The notes beneath the pieces were generated by a model that saw only the letters and a program-made list of their open reading frames with translations, made no database searches and was not told where the DNA came from. The position numbers and the translations under genes were made by a program. This document shows positions 18,903-28,211 of a stretch of 64,000 nucleotides of DNA, one piece after another; positions within the stretch are counted from its first letter, which is position 1, and each line of letters opens with the position of its first letter. The DNA lies in contig NC_007645.1 of assembly GCF_000012985.1 (NCBI RefSeq), forward strand, positions 6,375,001 through 6,439,000, given 5' to 3'. The stretch comes from Hahella chejuensis KCTC 2396. GTDB lineage: Bacteria > Pseudomonadota > Gammaproteobacteria > Pseudomonadales > Oleiphilaceae.

Positions 18903-19808
18903 ATGCAGGCAGTCTCTTCGGATATCTATCGAGGGCGCTTCGCGCCCTCACCCACAGGCCCTCTTCACTTCGGCTCGTTGGTCGGCGCACTGGCCAGCTA
19001 TCTTGACGCGCGCAGCAGACAAGGCATCTGGCTCGTTCGTATCGAAGACATCGATCCTCTACGGGAAGTCCCCGGCGCCGCTGACAGCATTCTACGAACA
19101 CTCGAAGCGCACGGCATGCTGTGGGACGAAAGCATTATCTATCAATCTCACCGACTTTCCGCCTACAGCGAGCTGCTGGCGCAATTGCTTGCAAACGGCC
19201 ACGCCTATCCCTGCCCTTGCAGTCGCAAAGAGTTGTCTGAGCGCCACGGTCGCCATCTGGACGCCTGCCGCTTACGTCAAACGCCCCCAGGCGCCGAGTA
19301 CGCCTACCGATTCGCTGTAACAGACGCAGAACACAGTTTTAACGACTTGATACAAGGCGCCGTTCCCTACCGCCTGCATGGAGAGTTGGATGATTTCGTC
19401 ATCCGGCGCAAAGAAGGCTTTTTCTCCTACCAACTGGCGGTCGTTTGCGATGATTTGGCACAAGGCGTCAGCCATATCATTCGCGGTTCCGACCTGCTCG
19501 ACTCCACGCCATTGCAGTATCAAATGTATCAGGCGCTGGGTAGAGCGTGTCCGCAAGTCGGACACTTCCCGGTTGTCGTCGACGCTTCCGGCGCCAAACT
19601 CAGCAAACAGAACCTGGCCCCTGGGCTGGATAACCGGCAAATCATGAACAATCTCCGAGCCGCCGCCACAGCTCTGTTAATTGATAACATAGAGCTGATG
19701 CAAGCCGAAACGCCTCATGAGCTCTTACCGCAACTAACGCTGCGCTGGTCCCGCGACAAGATTCATGGACTGCGCAGCGTTCCTCTGCCTGACATCGCCA
19801 GCGCATAA
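18903..19808 (+). CDS. gluQ: Glutamyl-Q tRNA(Asp) synthetase
   Basis: Attaches glutamate to the queuosine base at the wobble position of tRNA-Asp. At 301 aa it is a truncated GluRS paralogue: class I signatures GRFAPSPTGPLHFGSLVGAL and KLSKQN, RIEDIDPLREVPGA, and zinc-binding text YPCPCSRKEL with a later DACR. The anticodon-binding domain of GluRS is missing, as expected. It is co-transcribed with dksA. The spacer after it leads to the cbrX-cbrA unit. Confidence 0.95.
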   Translation: MQAVSSDIYRGRFAPSPTGPLHFGSLVGALASYLDARSRQGIWLVRIEDIDPLREVPGAADSILRTLEAHGMLWDESIIYQSHRLSAYSELLAQLLANGHAYPCPCSRKELSERHGRHLDACRLRQTPPGAEYAYRFAVTDAEHSFNDLIQGAVPYRLHGELDDFVIRRKEGFFSYQLAVVCDDLAQGVSHIIRGSDLLDSTPLQYQMYQALGRACPQVGHFPVVVDASGAKLSKQNLAPGLDNRQIMNNLRAAATALLIDNIELMQAETPHELLPQLTLRWSRDKIHGLRSVPLPDIASA

Positions 19809-19963
19809 AGCGCTTAAAAGCTGTTACCCTGTTTTCACCCGCTTATATTTAATAAGTGCGCGAAAACAACTAATTGGGAAGCCAAAAAGGTATTTTGCAT
19901 GCTCCCGTTTCCTCCAGTAACATGGACAAACCTAGTCTTCCGGGTATTTTGGTAACGCGGTCT

Positions 19964-20140
19964 ATGTATATCTATCGCTTGGTGTTTCTGCTGATTTTAG
20001 GCGTCTATATATTTTCACCAGTGATCATGGACTGGTGGATCGCGCCGGGTAGCGCCTGGTACAGGCCTTACATTATCTGGTTCCTGCTGATTGTCGTCGC
20101 ATACTGGTTAGAGCGAAAGCGGGGACCGAATGAATTTTAG
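19964..20140 (+). CDS. cbrX: Small membrane protein CbrX-like, overlapping cbrA
   Basis: 58 aa from MYIYRLVFLLILGVYIF: two hydrophobic helices separated by SPVIMDWWIAPGSAWYRP, then a charged end ERKRGPNEF. Pseudomonas has a small ORF of this type directly before cbrA, named cbrX, reported to be translationally coupled to it. The last 11 bp here overlap the cbrA start, which fits coupling. Earlier in-frame starts exist (ATG 14 codons and TTG 30 codons upstream), none with a clear Shine-Dalgarno; I prefer the ATG directly before the first helix. The cbrX name is from memory of the Pseudomonas locus. Function beyond coupling is unknown. Confidence 0.75.
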   Translation: MYIYRLVFLLILGVYIFSPVIMDWWIAPGSAWYRPYIIWFLLIVVAYWLERKRGPNEF

Positions 20141-23096
20141 CGCCTGGAGCCTGTTCGCCTACGGCGCCTTGTATCTAAGCGCATTGTTTGGCTTGGCTTA
20201 CATCACTGAGCGCGGCTGGATACCATTGCGCTGGGTCCGACACCCCGCTACCTATGTTCTATCGCTCGGCGTCTACGCCAGCGCTTGGGCGTTTTACGGC
20301 TCCGTCGGTCTGGCCTACGAATTTGGTTACGGCTTTCTGGCTTTCTATTTAGGCGTTTGCGGCGCGTTTCTCCTTGCGCCAGTGTTGTTGATTCCGGTTC
20401 TGCGAGTCACCAAATCCTATCAACTTTCTTCAGTGGCGGATTTATTCACCTTCCGCTACCGCAGTCAGGCCGCCGGCACCATCAGCACGCTCTTCATCAG
20501 CTTTGCTTCGCTGGCGTTGCTGGCGCTGCAGTTTCAGGCGCTCGACAATTCTCTGCATGTCCTGGCGCCTTTGGAAGATACGCGAATTGTAAGCCTGCTG
20601 TTCTGCGCCATGATTATTTTCTTCGCTATCTTCTTCGGCGCCCGAGGGCAAACTCGCGCAGAAAGACACCCCAGCCTGATCGTGGCTATCGCGCTTGAAG
20701 GCGGCCTCAAACTCGTAATCATTCTGGCCCTGGCCATATTAATCGCCTATCAGGTGTTCGGCGGCTTTGGAGAAGTGAATAACTGGCTGCAAGAGAACGC
20801 GCAGCGCATCAGCGCTATGGAGCGCCATTTGGAGGAGGGCCCCTGGCGGGCGATGCTGCTGATCTTCTTCGCCTCCGCTTTGGTGATGCCGCACATGTTT
20901 CATGTCACCTTTACGGAAAACCTGAATCCCAATGCGCTTTACAAAGCGAGCTGGGGACTACCGGTTTATCTGCTCCTGATGAGCCTGCCCATTCCCATTT
21001 TCATGTGGGCGGGCATCAAGCTATCCGTTCCCACTACGCCGGAGTTTTTTATTCTCGGCCTGGGCCAGGTGCTCAACGCCCCCTGGATTAGCATCGTCGC
21101 CTTTCTTGGCGGACTGACCGCCGCCAGCGGCTTATTGATCGTGACCTGTCTGGCGCTGGCCTCGATGATGCTCAACCACGTTATCCTCCCGGTGTATCAG
21201 CCATTGTCCCGCGGCAATATCTATTCCTGGCTGACCTGGGTAAGACGCGGTTTGATTTTGTTTATCCTCGGCTCCGGCTACCTGTTCTCTCTGTTCCTGG
21301 ACAACCGCTTCTCCCTCTCCGAGCTGGGCATACTGGCGTTTTCCGCCGGCCTGCAACTATTGCCAGGAGTCATGGCCGTCATTTATTGGCCCCTGGGGAA
21401 CCGCAACGGCTTCATCAGCGGCTTATGCGCCGGCGTAAGCCTGTGGTTCGTCACCATGCCGCTGCCTATCCTGTTCGGCGTGGACGTGTTCTCGGTCAAT
21501 CCGTGGCGCGACAGCTACAGCTTTAATCCCGATGACTGGCATTACTATGTGATGGCGTCTCTAACGCTGAACATCTTCGTTTTCGTCATGGTCAGCCTGT
21601 TTACTGACGCCTCCCAGGCGGAAGCGCGTTCGGCCCAGGCTTGCTCCGTCGATACACTGATGCGTCCATCAAGACGCGAACTGGTCGCCACCAGCTCGGA
21701 GCAATTTAAGGATTTCCTGACGGAGTCCCTCGGCCGCCAGGCTGCGGAGAGGGAAGTCAACCACGCCCTTGCTCAGTTGCAGTTGCATGAAGTCGAATAC
21801 CGCCCCTACGCGCTACGCAGATTGCGAGATCAGATTGAGGCCAATTTGTCAGGGCTGTTAGGCCCCGCCCTGGCGCAGGATATCGTCAAACAGAATCTCA
21901 GCTTCAAGCCAGCCACCAGCGTTGCGCCCGCTCAGGACATTTACTTCGTTGAGAGCAAACTGGAGGAGTACCATAACCGTCTCAGCGGTCTTGCCGGCGA
22001 ATTGGACACCCTGCGCCGTTACCATCGGCAAACCCTGCAAAATCTGCCGATCGCCACCTGCTCTTTAGGCGCCGACCTTGAAGTCTTGATGTGGAATCAC
22101 GCGATGGAGCACCAGACAGGGATTCCCGCTCCACAGGTCATCGGTTCGCACATCAGCGCCATCGCCAAGCCCTGGTCCACCCTGCTGTTCAGCTTCGCCA
22201 ATGCGGAAGAACGCCATGTCTCTAAAAAGCGCCTGGACATTAATGGCTCGCCGCACTGGTTCAATCTGCACAAAGCCGCCATTGAAAGCGATGGCGCATC
22301 CGGCGCCGGGCAAGTGCTGCTTTTGGAGGATTATACGGAAACCCAATTACTGGAAGATGAGCTGGTCCACAGCGAGCGCCTCGCCTCTGTAGGCCGTCTT
22401 GCAGCAGGGGTCGCTCATGAGATTGGCAACCCGGTAACGGGCATCGCCTGTCTCGCCCAAAACCTCAAACTAATGACCAGCAATGAAGAAGTATTGGAGA
22501 CCGCAGGCCATATTCTTGTGCAGACCCAGCGGGTCTCTAGAATTTTACAAACCCTGATGAATTTCGCCCGCTCAGGCAATTACACCCAATCCGCCCAGCA
22601 TGGGCCGACGGAGTTAAAACGTTGCGTCGACGAAGCGATACACTTACTCTCCTTATCCACTAAAGAGCCACAGGTGCTCTACGTCAACGAAGTGGACGAA
22701 ACGGTAAAGGTAACGGGCGACGGACAACGTCTTGTGCAAGTGTTCGTCAACTTGCTCAGTAACGCCCGCGACGCCTCCGAGGCTGAGGCCAGCATCTGGG
22801 TGAGAGCCACGCTGCAACAATATTCCATCCATGTTGAAGTGGAGGACGAAGGCAGCGGCATTAGCGGCGACCAGATAGATCACCTGTTCGAGCCCTTCTA
22901 CACCACCAAAGGCCCCGATAAAGGCACTGGTTTGGGGCTGTCTCTGGTGTACAGCATTATAGAAGAGCACTACGGCCACATTCGGATAGAAAGTCCGGCG
23001 GATAAAGAATCCGGTAAAGGAACCCGGGTCATTATCGAGCTACCGGCTTATCAGTCCGACTCAGAAAGTATCTCTGCAGAGTTAACGGAAACTTAA
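20130..23096 (+). CDS. cbrA: Sensor histidine kinase CbrA
   Basis: Senses carbon/nitrogen state and phosphorylates CbrB. The 988-aa chain has an N-terminal SLC5/SSSF transporter-like domain with about 13 helices (to about residue 500), a cytosolic linker, a PAS-like domain (about 630-740), a HisKA with H763 in AAGVAHEIGNPVTG, and an HATPase with NLLSNARDA and GTGLGLSLVYSIIEEHYG. Fusion of a solute-transporter fold to a kinase is the hallmark of CbrA; in Pseudomonas that part has been linked to histidine uptake. The start ATG lies inside cbrX. cbrB follows 3 bp after the stop. Confidence 0.96.
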   Translation: MNFSAWSLFAYGALYLSALFGLAYITERGWIPLRWVRHPATYVLSLGVYASAWAFYGSVGLAYEFGYGFLAFYLGVCGAFLLAPVLLIPVLRVTKSYQLSSVADLFTFRYRSQAAGTISTLFISFASLALLALQFQALDNSLHVLAPLEDTRIVSLLFCAMIIFFAIFFGARGQTRAERHPSLIVAIALEGGLKLVIILALAILIAYQVFGGFGEVNNWLQENAQRISAMERHLEEGPWRAMLLIFFASALVMPHMFHVTFTENLNPNALYKASWGLPVYLLLMSLPIPIFMWAGIKLSVPTTPEFFILGLGQVLNAPWISIVAFLGGLTAASGLLIVTCLALASMMLNHVILPVYQPLSRGNIYSWLTWVRRGLILFILGSGYLFSLFLDNRFSLSELGILAFSAGLQLLPGVMAVIYWPLGNRNGFISGLCAGVSLWFVTMPLPILFGVDVFSVNPWRDSYSFNPDDWHYYVMASLTLNIFVFVMVSLFTDASQAEARSAQACSVDTLMRPSRRELVATSSEQFKDFLTESLGRQAAEREVNHALAQLQLHEVEYRPYALRRLRDQIEANLSGLLGPALAQDIVKQNLSFKPATSVAPAQDIYFVESKLEEYHNRLSGLAGELDTLRRYHRQTLQNLPIATCSLGADLEVLMWNHAMEHQTGIPAPQVIGSHISAIAKPWSTLLFSFANAEERHVSKKRLDINGSPHWFNLHKAAIESDGASGAGQVLLLEDYTETQLLEDELVHSERLASVGRLAAGVAHEIGNPVTGIACLAQNLKLMTSNEEVLETAGHILVQTQRVSRILQTLMNFARSGNYTQSAQHGPTELKRCVDEAIHLLSLSTKEPQVLYVNEVDETVKVTGDGQRLVQVFVNLLSNARDASEAEASIWVRATLQQYSIHVEVEDEGSGISGDQIDHLFEPFYTTKGPDKGTGLGLSLVYSIIEEHYGHIRIESPADKESGKGTRVIIELPAYQSDSESISAELTET

Positions 23097-23099
23097 GCT

Positions 23100-24488
23100 A
23101 TGGCTTTAATCTTGATTGTAGAAGACGAGAGCATTATCCGCTCCGCCCTGACGCGACTCTTACAACATAACGGATACGCCGTCGCTGAAGCGGATTCCGT
23201 TGATCGCGCTCTGGAAGTTGCGGAGCAAAGCAAGCCGGATTTGATCATTTCCGATCTGCGTCTCCCGGGTCGTCCCGGCACCGACTTGATTCAGGCGACC
23301 GACACACCCGTATTGATCATGACCAGCTACGCCAGCCTGCGTTCCGCGGTGGACTCCATGAAGCTGGGCGCAGTGGACTATATCGCCAAACCTTTCGACC
23401 ACGACGAGATGCTGGCGTCAATAAAATCCATACTGGACCGACGCCCCGCCAAGCCCTCGCCACCCAAGCTCGAAGCGGAAAACGCCTCAGCGCGGGCAGA
23501 CATCAAGGACCTGATGTTCGGCGAATGCACGGAAATGCTGAAGCTGTTCGATTTGATCGGCAAAGTCTCTCCGACTGACACCACCGTACTGATTCAAGGC
23601 GAGTCAGGCACAGGTAAAGAGCTGGCCGCACGCGCCCTGCATATGTTGAGCCGACGACGGGAAGGCGCTCTCATCTGCGTCAACTGCGCAGCGATTCCTG
23701 AAACACTGATCGAATCAGAATTATTCGGCCATGAGAAAGGCGCATTTACCGGCGCAGTGGGCGCGCGCAGCGGCTTGATTGAGGCTGCGGACGGCGGCAC
23801 CTTGTTTCTCGACGAAATTGGCGAGCTGCCACTGGAGGCCCAGGCGCGCTTGTTGAGGGTGCTCCAGGAAGGCGAGATTCGTCGGGTCGGCTCCACTCAA
23901 TCCAAACGCGTTGACGTACGCCTCATCGCCGCAACGCACCGCAATCTCAAGGCCATGACGAAGGTAGGCGAGTTCCGGGAAGATTTATTTTACCGGCTCA
24001 ACGTCATGCAGCTTCGCATCCCGCCATTGCGCGACCGGGAAGACGATGTCATCGGCCTGGCGAAAATGTTACTGACCAAGATGGGCGAGCGCATGGATAA
24101 GCCCAATCTTAAGTTCGATAAGGACGCCCTCACCCTCATTCGCCGGTATCAGTGGCCAGGTAACGTGCGAGAAATGGAGAACGCCGTTGAGCGCGCCGTC
24201 ATCCTTTCAGACAGCGATCACATTGGGAAGGATTTACTGGCGATTGACCTGGAGGGGGAACTGGATATCCCCGAAGGCATGCTAAGCATGGATAACCCCG
24301 CCAACTCCAAAGGCGCAGATAAAGGCACGGATTTGTCATTAGAGGACTATTTCCAGCACTTTGTCCTGGAAAACCAAGACACCATGAGCGAAACCGAGCT
24401 GGCGCGCAAATTGGGCATCAGCCGTAAAAGTTTGTGGGAGCGCCGCCAACGCCTGGGTATCCCACGCACCAAAAAAAGCGCAAAGTAA
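23100..24488 (+). CDS. cbrB: Sigma-54-dependent response regulator CbrB
   Basis: NtrC-type activator. The 462-aa product has a receiver domain with phospho-acceptor D52 ([10 protein letters not shown]), an AAA+ domain with Walker A GESGTGKE and the sigma-54 contact loop GAFTGA, and a C-terminal Fis-type HTH ([20 protein letters not shown]). It should drive the sigma-54 promoter about 380 bp downstream. The gene order cbrA-cbrB-RNA-pcnB matches Pseudomonas. A hairpin with a GCCCGG stem follows the stop. Confidence 0.96.
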   Translation: MALILIVEDESIIRSALTRLLQHNGYAVAEADSVDRALEVAEQSKPDLIISDLRLPGRPGTDLIQATDTPVLIMTSYASLRSAVDSMKLGAVDYIAKPFDHDEMLASIKSILDRRPAKPSPPKLEAENASARADIKDLMFGECTEMLKLFDLIGKVSPTDTTVLIQGESGTGKELAARALHMLSRRREGALICVNCAAIPETLIESELFGHEKGAFTGAVGARSGLIEAADGGTLFLDEIGELPLEAQARLLRVLQEGEIRRVGSTQSKRVDVRLIAATHRNLKAMTKVGEFREDLFYRLNVMQLRIPPLRDREDDVIGLAKMLLTKMGERMDKPNLKFDKDALTLIRRYQWPGNVREMENAVERAVILSDSDHIGKDLLAIDLEGELDIPEGMLSMDNPANSKGADKGTDLSLEDYFQHFVLENQDTMSETELARKLGISRKSLWERRQRLGIPRTKKSAK

Positions 24489-24503
24489 CACTTTCCCCAA
24501 TCA

Positions 24504-24524
24504 GCCCGGTTCCTCCGGGCTTCA
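24504..24524 (+). terminator. Probable terminator of cbrB
   Basis: GCCCGG and CCGGGC form a 6-bp stem with a TTCCT loop, followed by TTCAACTC. It lies 15 bp past the cbrB stop. The weak T-run makes it modest, but the position fits. Confidence 0.5.
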
Positions 24525-24617
24525 ACTCCCCCACATTTTCCACCCCACGCCCAAAATCGTCCCTTATTTGATCACCTTGCCGTCAGAGACGTACAATTAT
24601 TGCTCACTTCCTTAAAT

Positions 24618-24785
24618 TGTTACGCTAAGTTGACTTGCATAATCACTAATGTGGGCCATAATTTTGATTAAAAAACAGTCTAAATGCGCTTCGCGCCCCT
24701 CTTTGTGACACCAACTGTGGTTGAGTTGTTACCCGGCGTTACTTTGGGGAACACCACGATGCCCTTTCAGTGGGCATTGGTAACA
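24618..24785 (+). promoter_or_regulatory. Candidate CbrB upstream activator sites
   Basis: Hexamers TGTTAC at 24618 and 24727 and the inverse GTAACA at 24780 lie about 245, 136 and 80 bp before the sigma-54 element. From memory, CbrB recognises TGTTAC/GTAACA half-sites upstream of crcZ in Pseudomonas. The spacing between hexamers here is wider than in a tight palindrome. Between the last two is a small hairpin (ATGCCC/GGGCAT). Supported by position and motif only. Confidence 0.5.
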
Positions 24786-24862
24786 CTCAGGTAAGCAAAA
24801 ACACTTACGACTTTTGAACACTTTCAGCTACATTGCTGTTTTATAATGTTTTTTTAATTCTC

Positions 24863-24878
24863 TGGCACGCCCCATGCT
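24863..24878 (+). promoter_or_regulatory. Sigma-54 (-24/-12) promoter of the CrcZ-like RNA
   Basis: TGGCACGCCCCATGCT fits the consensus TGGCACGnnnnTTGCW with one mismatch (A for the first T of the -12 box). The GG and GC dinucleotides have the required 10-nt spacing. Counting 12 nt from the GC places +1 near 24889. The adjacent upstream gene encodes a GAFTGA-containing sigma-54 activator. Confidence 0.85.
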
Positions 24879-24888
24879 CTCTTACAGT

Positions 24889-25275
24889 GCAAAATAAAAA
24901 TAAAAATGCACCGAACTGCACAAATAAAAATAAAAAAGCAGAGTGAACAAAAAGAACAACCCAGAACAAAAATAAAAATACGGGTGGCGAACTGATTGTT
25001 TTGGATGCCGAGCTTTTTAGTGGTATTTCAAGGTATGGGTAGGGTGTCTAGTATTAAGAAGAACCACGACAGTGGACGTTCTAGACGTTAACAACACTAT
25101 CCAAATCCCTATTATCACTCGAAGTATTCAAAGCGTTCCGTTTGTAACTAATCCTCTAGGCTCTAATTGTGGAGCGACCAATCGTTTGGGACCAAGACAA
25201 AAATAAAAATAAAAAATCGTCTAACCTTCTTCTCAGTGGGGGAAAGCAATATTGCTTTCCCCTTAGTTATTCTCC
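24889..25275 (+). ncRNA. crcZ: CrcZ-like Hfq/Crc-sequestering small RNA
   Basis: Roughly 385 nt from the sigma-54 +1 to a perfect terminator hairpin; P. aeruginosa CrcZ is about 400 nt and lies at the same locus between cbrB and pcnB. Five A-rich AAN-repeat tracts are visible: AAAATAAAAATAAAAAT at the 5' end, CAAATAAAAATAAAAAAG, AACAAAAAGAACAACCC, AACAAAAATAAAAATAC, and ACAAAAATAAAAATAAAAAA near the 3' end. CrcZ carries several such CA motifs (AAnAAnAA) that bind Hfq with Crc and relieve carbon catabolite repression. No convincing ORF is present on either strand. The repeats here favour AAAAATA over the AACAACAA of Pseudomonas. Identity is inferred from synteny, promoter type, length and motifs; the primary sequence otherwise looks unlike what I remember of CrcZ. 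Confidence 0.85.
25239..25275 (+). terminator. Terminator of the CrcZ-like RNA
   Basis: GGGGAAAGCAAT/ATTGCTTTCCCC is a 24-bp perfect palindrome (practical stem 10 bp, loop about 4), followed by TTAGTTATTCT. It starts about 20 nt after the last A-rich tract and would also protect the 3' end of the RNA. Confidence 0.8.
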
Positions 25276-25476
25276 CTTCTTCGTATTTTTTCCTTAAATT
25301 TCCGTCTTTTGTCGACTAATGCCCCATCAACGCTATGCTTAAAGCATATCGGGTCCGAGTGCCTTCTAGCAGCATTCCAAGACGCATGAGGCACGGCTTT
25401 TGCTGTCGCAATATCCGTTACAAAAGAGTACACTCCGGCCCTCGAAATCATTGGTATTGATAGACACAAGATCGTC

Positions 25477-26850
25477 ATGCTGAAAAAGTTAATGGGCCTG
25501 ATAAAACCGGGACGCAAAGAAGCCGGCGCAAAACCTTTGAAACTGCGAATCATCCCCCGCGACAGCCATACAGTCTCACGCAAGCAGATCAGCCCTGCGG
25601 CGTTGAAAGTTCTTTACCGCCTGAACAGCGCCAACTATGACGCATTTTTAGTCGGCGGCGGCGTCCGCGACTTATTACTGGGCGAGCAACCCAAAGACTT
25701 CGACGTCGCCACCAGCGCAACTCCTGAACAAGTACGAGAGCAGTTCAACAACTGTCGTCTGATCGGCCGTCGCTTTCGCCTCGCTCATGTACGTTTCGGT
25801 CGTGAAATAATAGAAGTCGCCACATTCCGCGCCGGCCATCAAAATGCCGGAGAGGATGATGGCGACGCCGTCACCAGCGACTCAGGCCAGATCCTGCGCG
25901 ACAATGTCTATGGCAACCAGGAAGAAGACGCGCTGCGCCGCGACTTCACTGTTAACGCGCTTTATTACTGCGTCAGAGATTTCAGTATTTATGATTACGC
26001 TGGCGGCATCGAAGACATCGAGCACCGGGTTCTACGTCTCATCGGCGACCCGGAAACCCGTTATCGGGAAGACCCGGTGCGAATGCTGCGCGCGGCCCGG
26101 TTCGCAGCAAAACTGGATTTTTCAATCGAAGAGCGCACCGCCAGCCCTATTCTGGAACTGGGCCCACTGTTGCTTAACATTCCCTCTGCGCGCTTGTTTG
26201 AAGAAGTACTGAAGCTTTTCTTATCGGGTAAAGCTGTACGCACATTCGAAATTCTGCGCCAATTCGACTTATTCAAGTTTCTGTTTCCAGAGACGGACCG
26301 CTTGCTGGAAAACGAACACCCACATGCGGAGAAACTGATTCTGCAGGCGCTGCGCAACACGGATAAGCGAATCGCCCAGGACAAGCCGGTGACCCCTGCG
26401 TTTTTATACGCAGCCATGTTGTGGTCTCCAATGCAAAGACTGCAGCAACGCTATCAAGACGACGGCTTGCCGCCTATGCAGGCTATGCACAAAGCGATCG
26501 ACAAAGTGCTGGCGCAGCAGGTCAAACACACTGCGCTGCCCAAACGCTTCAGTCAGCCCATGCGCGAAATCTGGGAATTGCAGCTTCGTCTGCCTCGCAA
26601 ACAAAGCAAGCGTTTGCAAGGCTTGGTGGAACATCCCCGCTTCCGCGCAGCCTACGACTTCCTGGTCTTGCGTGAACAAAGCGGCGAAGACCTGCAAGGG
26701 CTCGGCGAATGGTGGACGCGCTATCAGGAAGCCGATGACCAAGGGCGCAGTAAATTGCAGCATCAAGGCCCTAAAAGGGATGGCGCCGGCGGACGCAGAC
26801 GCCCACGCAGACGCCCACGCCGCACCAACAACAGTGCTCCGTCGCAATGA
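25477..26850 (+). CDS. pcnB: Poly(A) polymerase I
   Basis: Adds poly(A) tails to RNA 3' ends, promoting decay. The 457-aa product has the class II nucleotidyltransferase head FLVGGGVRDLLLGEQPKDFD with the catalytic DFD aspartates, the PcnB-type RRFRLAHVRFGREIIEVATF, and YREDPVRMLRAARFAAKL. The C-terminal tail is arginine-rich (RRRPRRRPRRTNN), as in PcnB rather than CCA-adding enzymes. The stop overlaps folK as ATGA. The 200-bp spacer from the CrcZ-like terminator must hold its promoter. Confidence 0.96.
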   Translation: MLKKLMGLIKPGRKEAGAKPLKLRIIPRDSHTVSRKQISPAALKVLYRLNSANYDAFLVGGGVRDLLLGEQPKDFDVATSATPEQVREQFNNCRLIGRRFRLAHVRFGREIIEVATFRAGHQNAGEDDGDAVTSDSGQILRDNVYGNQEEDALRRDFTVNALYYCVRDFSIYDYAGGIEDIEHRVLRLIGDPETRYREDPVRMLRAARFAAKLDFSIEERTASPILELGPLLLNIPSARLFEEVLKLFLSGKAVRTFEILRQFDLFKFLFPETDRLLENEHPHAEKLILQALRNTDKRIAQDKPVTPAFLYAAMLWSPMQRLQQRYQDDGLPPMQAMHKAIDKVLAQQVKHTALPKRFSQPMREIWELQLRLPRKQSKRLQGLVEHPRFRAAYDFLVLREQSGEDLQGLGEWWTRYQEADDQGRSKLQHQGPKRDGAGGRRRPRRRPRRTNNSAPSQ

Positions 26851-27329
26851 CAATCTGCTATGTCGGCCTGGGTAGCAACCTAAGCCAGCCTGAGCAACAG
26901 CTGCGCCAAGCGCTAAGCGCATTGAAAGATATATCCGGAGTTCAGTTGTTGCAGGCGTCCAGCCTGTATCGCAGTGCGCCACTCGGCGCGCCTGACCAGC
27001 CCTGGTATGTCAACGCTGTCGCGCAACTGGAAACCAGTCTGGAGCCTCTCGCCCTGTTGCGAGAGCTGCAAACGATCGAGAACAGTCAGGGGCGCGTACG
27101 CCAAGGCGAACGCTGGAGCCCCAGAACTCTGGATTTGGATTTGCTCTTATTTGGCGAACAGACCATAGACAGCGAAGCACTGACCGTTCCTCACTACGCA
27201 ATGCACGAGCGTAACTTCGTTATATTTCCCTTGGCTGAAATTGCGCCGAGCTGCGTTATTCCGGGCATCGGATCGATATCCGCGCTGCTTGCGACATTGC
27301 CGCAAGAAGGCATTGAGCGTATGGAGTAA
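26847..27329 (+). CDS. folK: 6-hydroxymethyl-7,8-dihydropterin pyrophosphokinase
   Basis: Pyrophosphorylates hydroxymethyl-dihydropterin in folate synthesis. The 160-aa product has GLGSNL at the N-terminus, RWSPRTLDLDLLLFG, and the conserved VPHYAMHERNFVIFPLAEIAP with the His and Arg of the active site. It overlaps pcnB by 4 bp and precedes panB, the same order as in Pseudomonas. This is the complete, canonical one of two HPPK-family genes in the window. Confidence 0.97.
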   Translation: MTICYVGLGSNLSQPEQQLRQALSALKDISGVQLLQASSLYRSAPLGAPDQPWYVNAVAQLETSLEPLALLRELQTIENSQGRVRQGERWSPRTLDLDLLLFGEQTIDSEALTVPHYAMHERNFVIFPLAEIAPSCVIPGIGSISALLATLPQEGIERME

Positions 27330-27416
27330 GGCGAAACGACGCCTCAACGCATCCGGGACTTTATTCACGCCAAGTTTCCATTTAGTCTATTGCCTCCAAC
27401 AGTACAGGATGATTGC

Positions 27417-28211
27417 ATGTCCATCACTCTGAGCACCCTCCTGGACCTTAAGAAGAAATCCGAGAAATTCGCGGTAATGACCGCCTATGACGCCACCTTT
27501 GCCTACGAAATGGACCAGGCTGGCGTTGAGGTGATTTTGGTCGGCGATTCGCTCGGCATGGTTTTACAGGGTCACGACAGCACCATTCCAGTTCGCCTGG
27601 AAGACATGGTTTACCATACGGCGTCAGTCAGACGTGGCGCGCGTAACGCATTTATCATCGCCGACATGCCTTTTATGAGTTACGGCACGCCAGACCAGGC
27701 TATGGCCGGGGCCAAACAGCTTATGCAGGCGGGCGCGCACATGGTGAAACTGGAAGGCGGAGCCTGGCTTTGTGACGCCATCGCCCACCTATCCCGCCAG
27801 GGCGTTCCGATATGCGCCCATTTGGGGCTAACGCCGCAATCCGTCAACAAATTCGGCGGTTATAAAGTGCAAGGGAAAGAAGCAAGCCAAGCGCAGCTGA
27901 TGTTGGACGACGCAAAGGCTCTGGAACAGGCAGGCGCCGACATACTATTGCTGGAATGCGTTCCCACCAAGCTCGCCAAGCAATTGACGGAGGAAGCCTG
28001 CGCGCCGGTCGTCGGCATTGGCGCTGGCCCATATACAGACGGTCAAGTGCTGGTTATGCACGATCTATTAGGAGTTGGCGCAGGCAAAAAACCGAAGTTC
28101 GTTAAAAACTTCCTTGCCGGTTCCGATTCTATTCAAGCAGCGTTTAAAGGTTATGTGGAAGCCGTTAAAAGCGGCGCATTTCCGGCGGAGGAGCACAGCT
28201 TCAACATATGA
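27417..28211 (+). CDS. panB: 3-methyl-2-oxobutanoate hydroxymethyltransferase
   Basis: First committed step of pantothenate synthesis: transfer of a hydroxymethyl group to alpha-ketoisovalerate. The 264-aa product starts [14 protein letters not shown] and contains [25 protein letters not shown] with the metal aspartate, and [20 protein letters not shown] chose the ATG homologues use, with AGGA upstream; an ATG-like codon 9 residues earlier lacks support. The stop overlaps panC as ATGA. Confidence 0.97.
   Translation: MSITLSTLLDLKKKSEKFAVMTAYDATFAYEMDQAGVEVILVGDSLGMVLQGHDSTIPVRLEDMVYHTASVRRGARNAFIIADMPFMSYGTPDQAMAGAKQLMQAGAHMVKLEGGAWLCDAIAHLSRQGVPICAHLGLTPQSVNKFGGYKVQGKEASQAQLMLDDAKALEQAGADILLLECVPTKLAKQLTEEACAPVVGIGAGPYTDGQVLVMHDLLGVGAGKKPKFVKNFLAGSDSIQAAFKGYVEAVKSGAFPAEEHSFNI

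Noticed and set aside
24891-25218. A-rich repeats as a CRISPR or satellite array
   Set aside because: Copies are short, unequal in spacing and lack uniform spacers; they fit Hfq-binding tracts in an RNA.
25263-25583. Minus-strand frame of 106 codons before and into pcnB
   Set aside because: It runs into the pcnB start in antisense, has low-complexity ends and no RBS; the spacer is better read as the pcnB promoter region.
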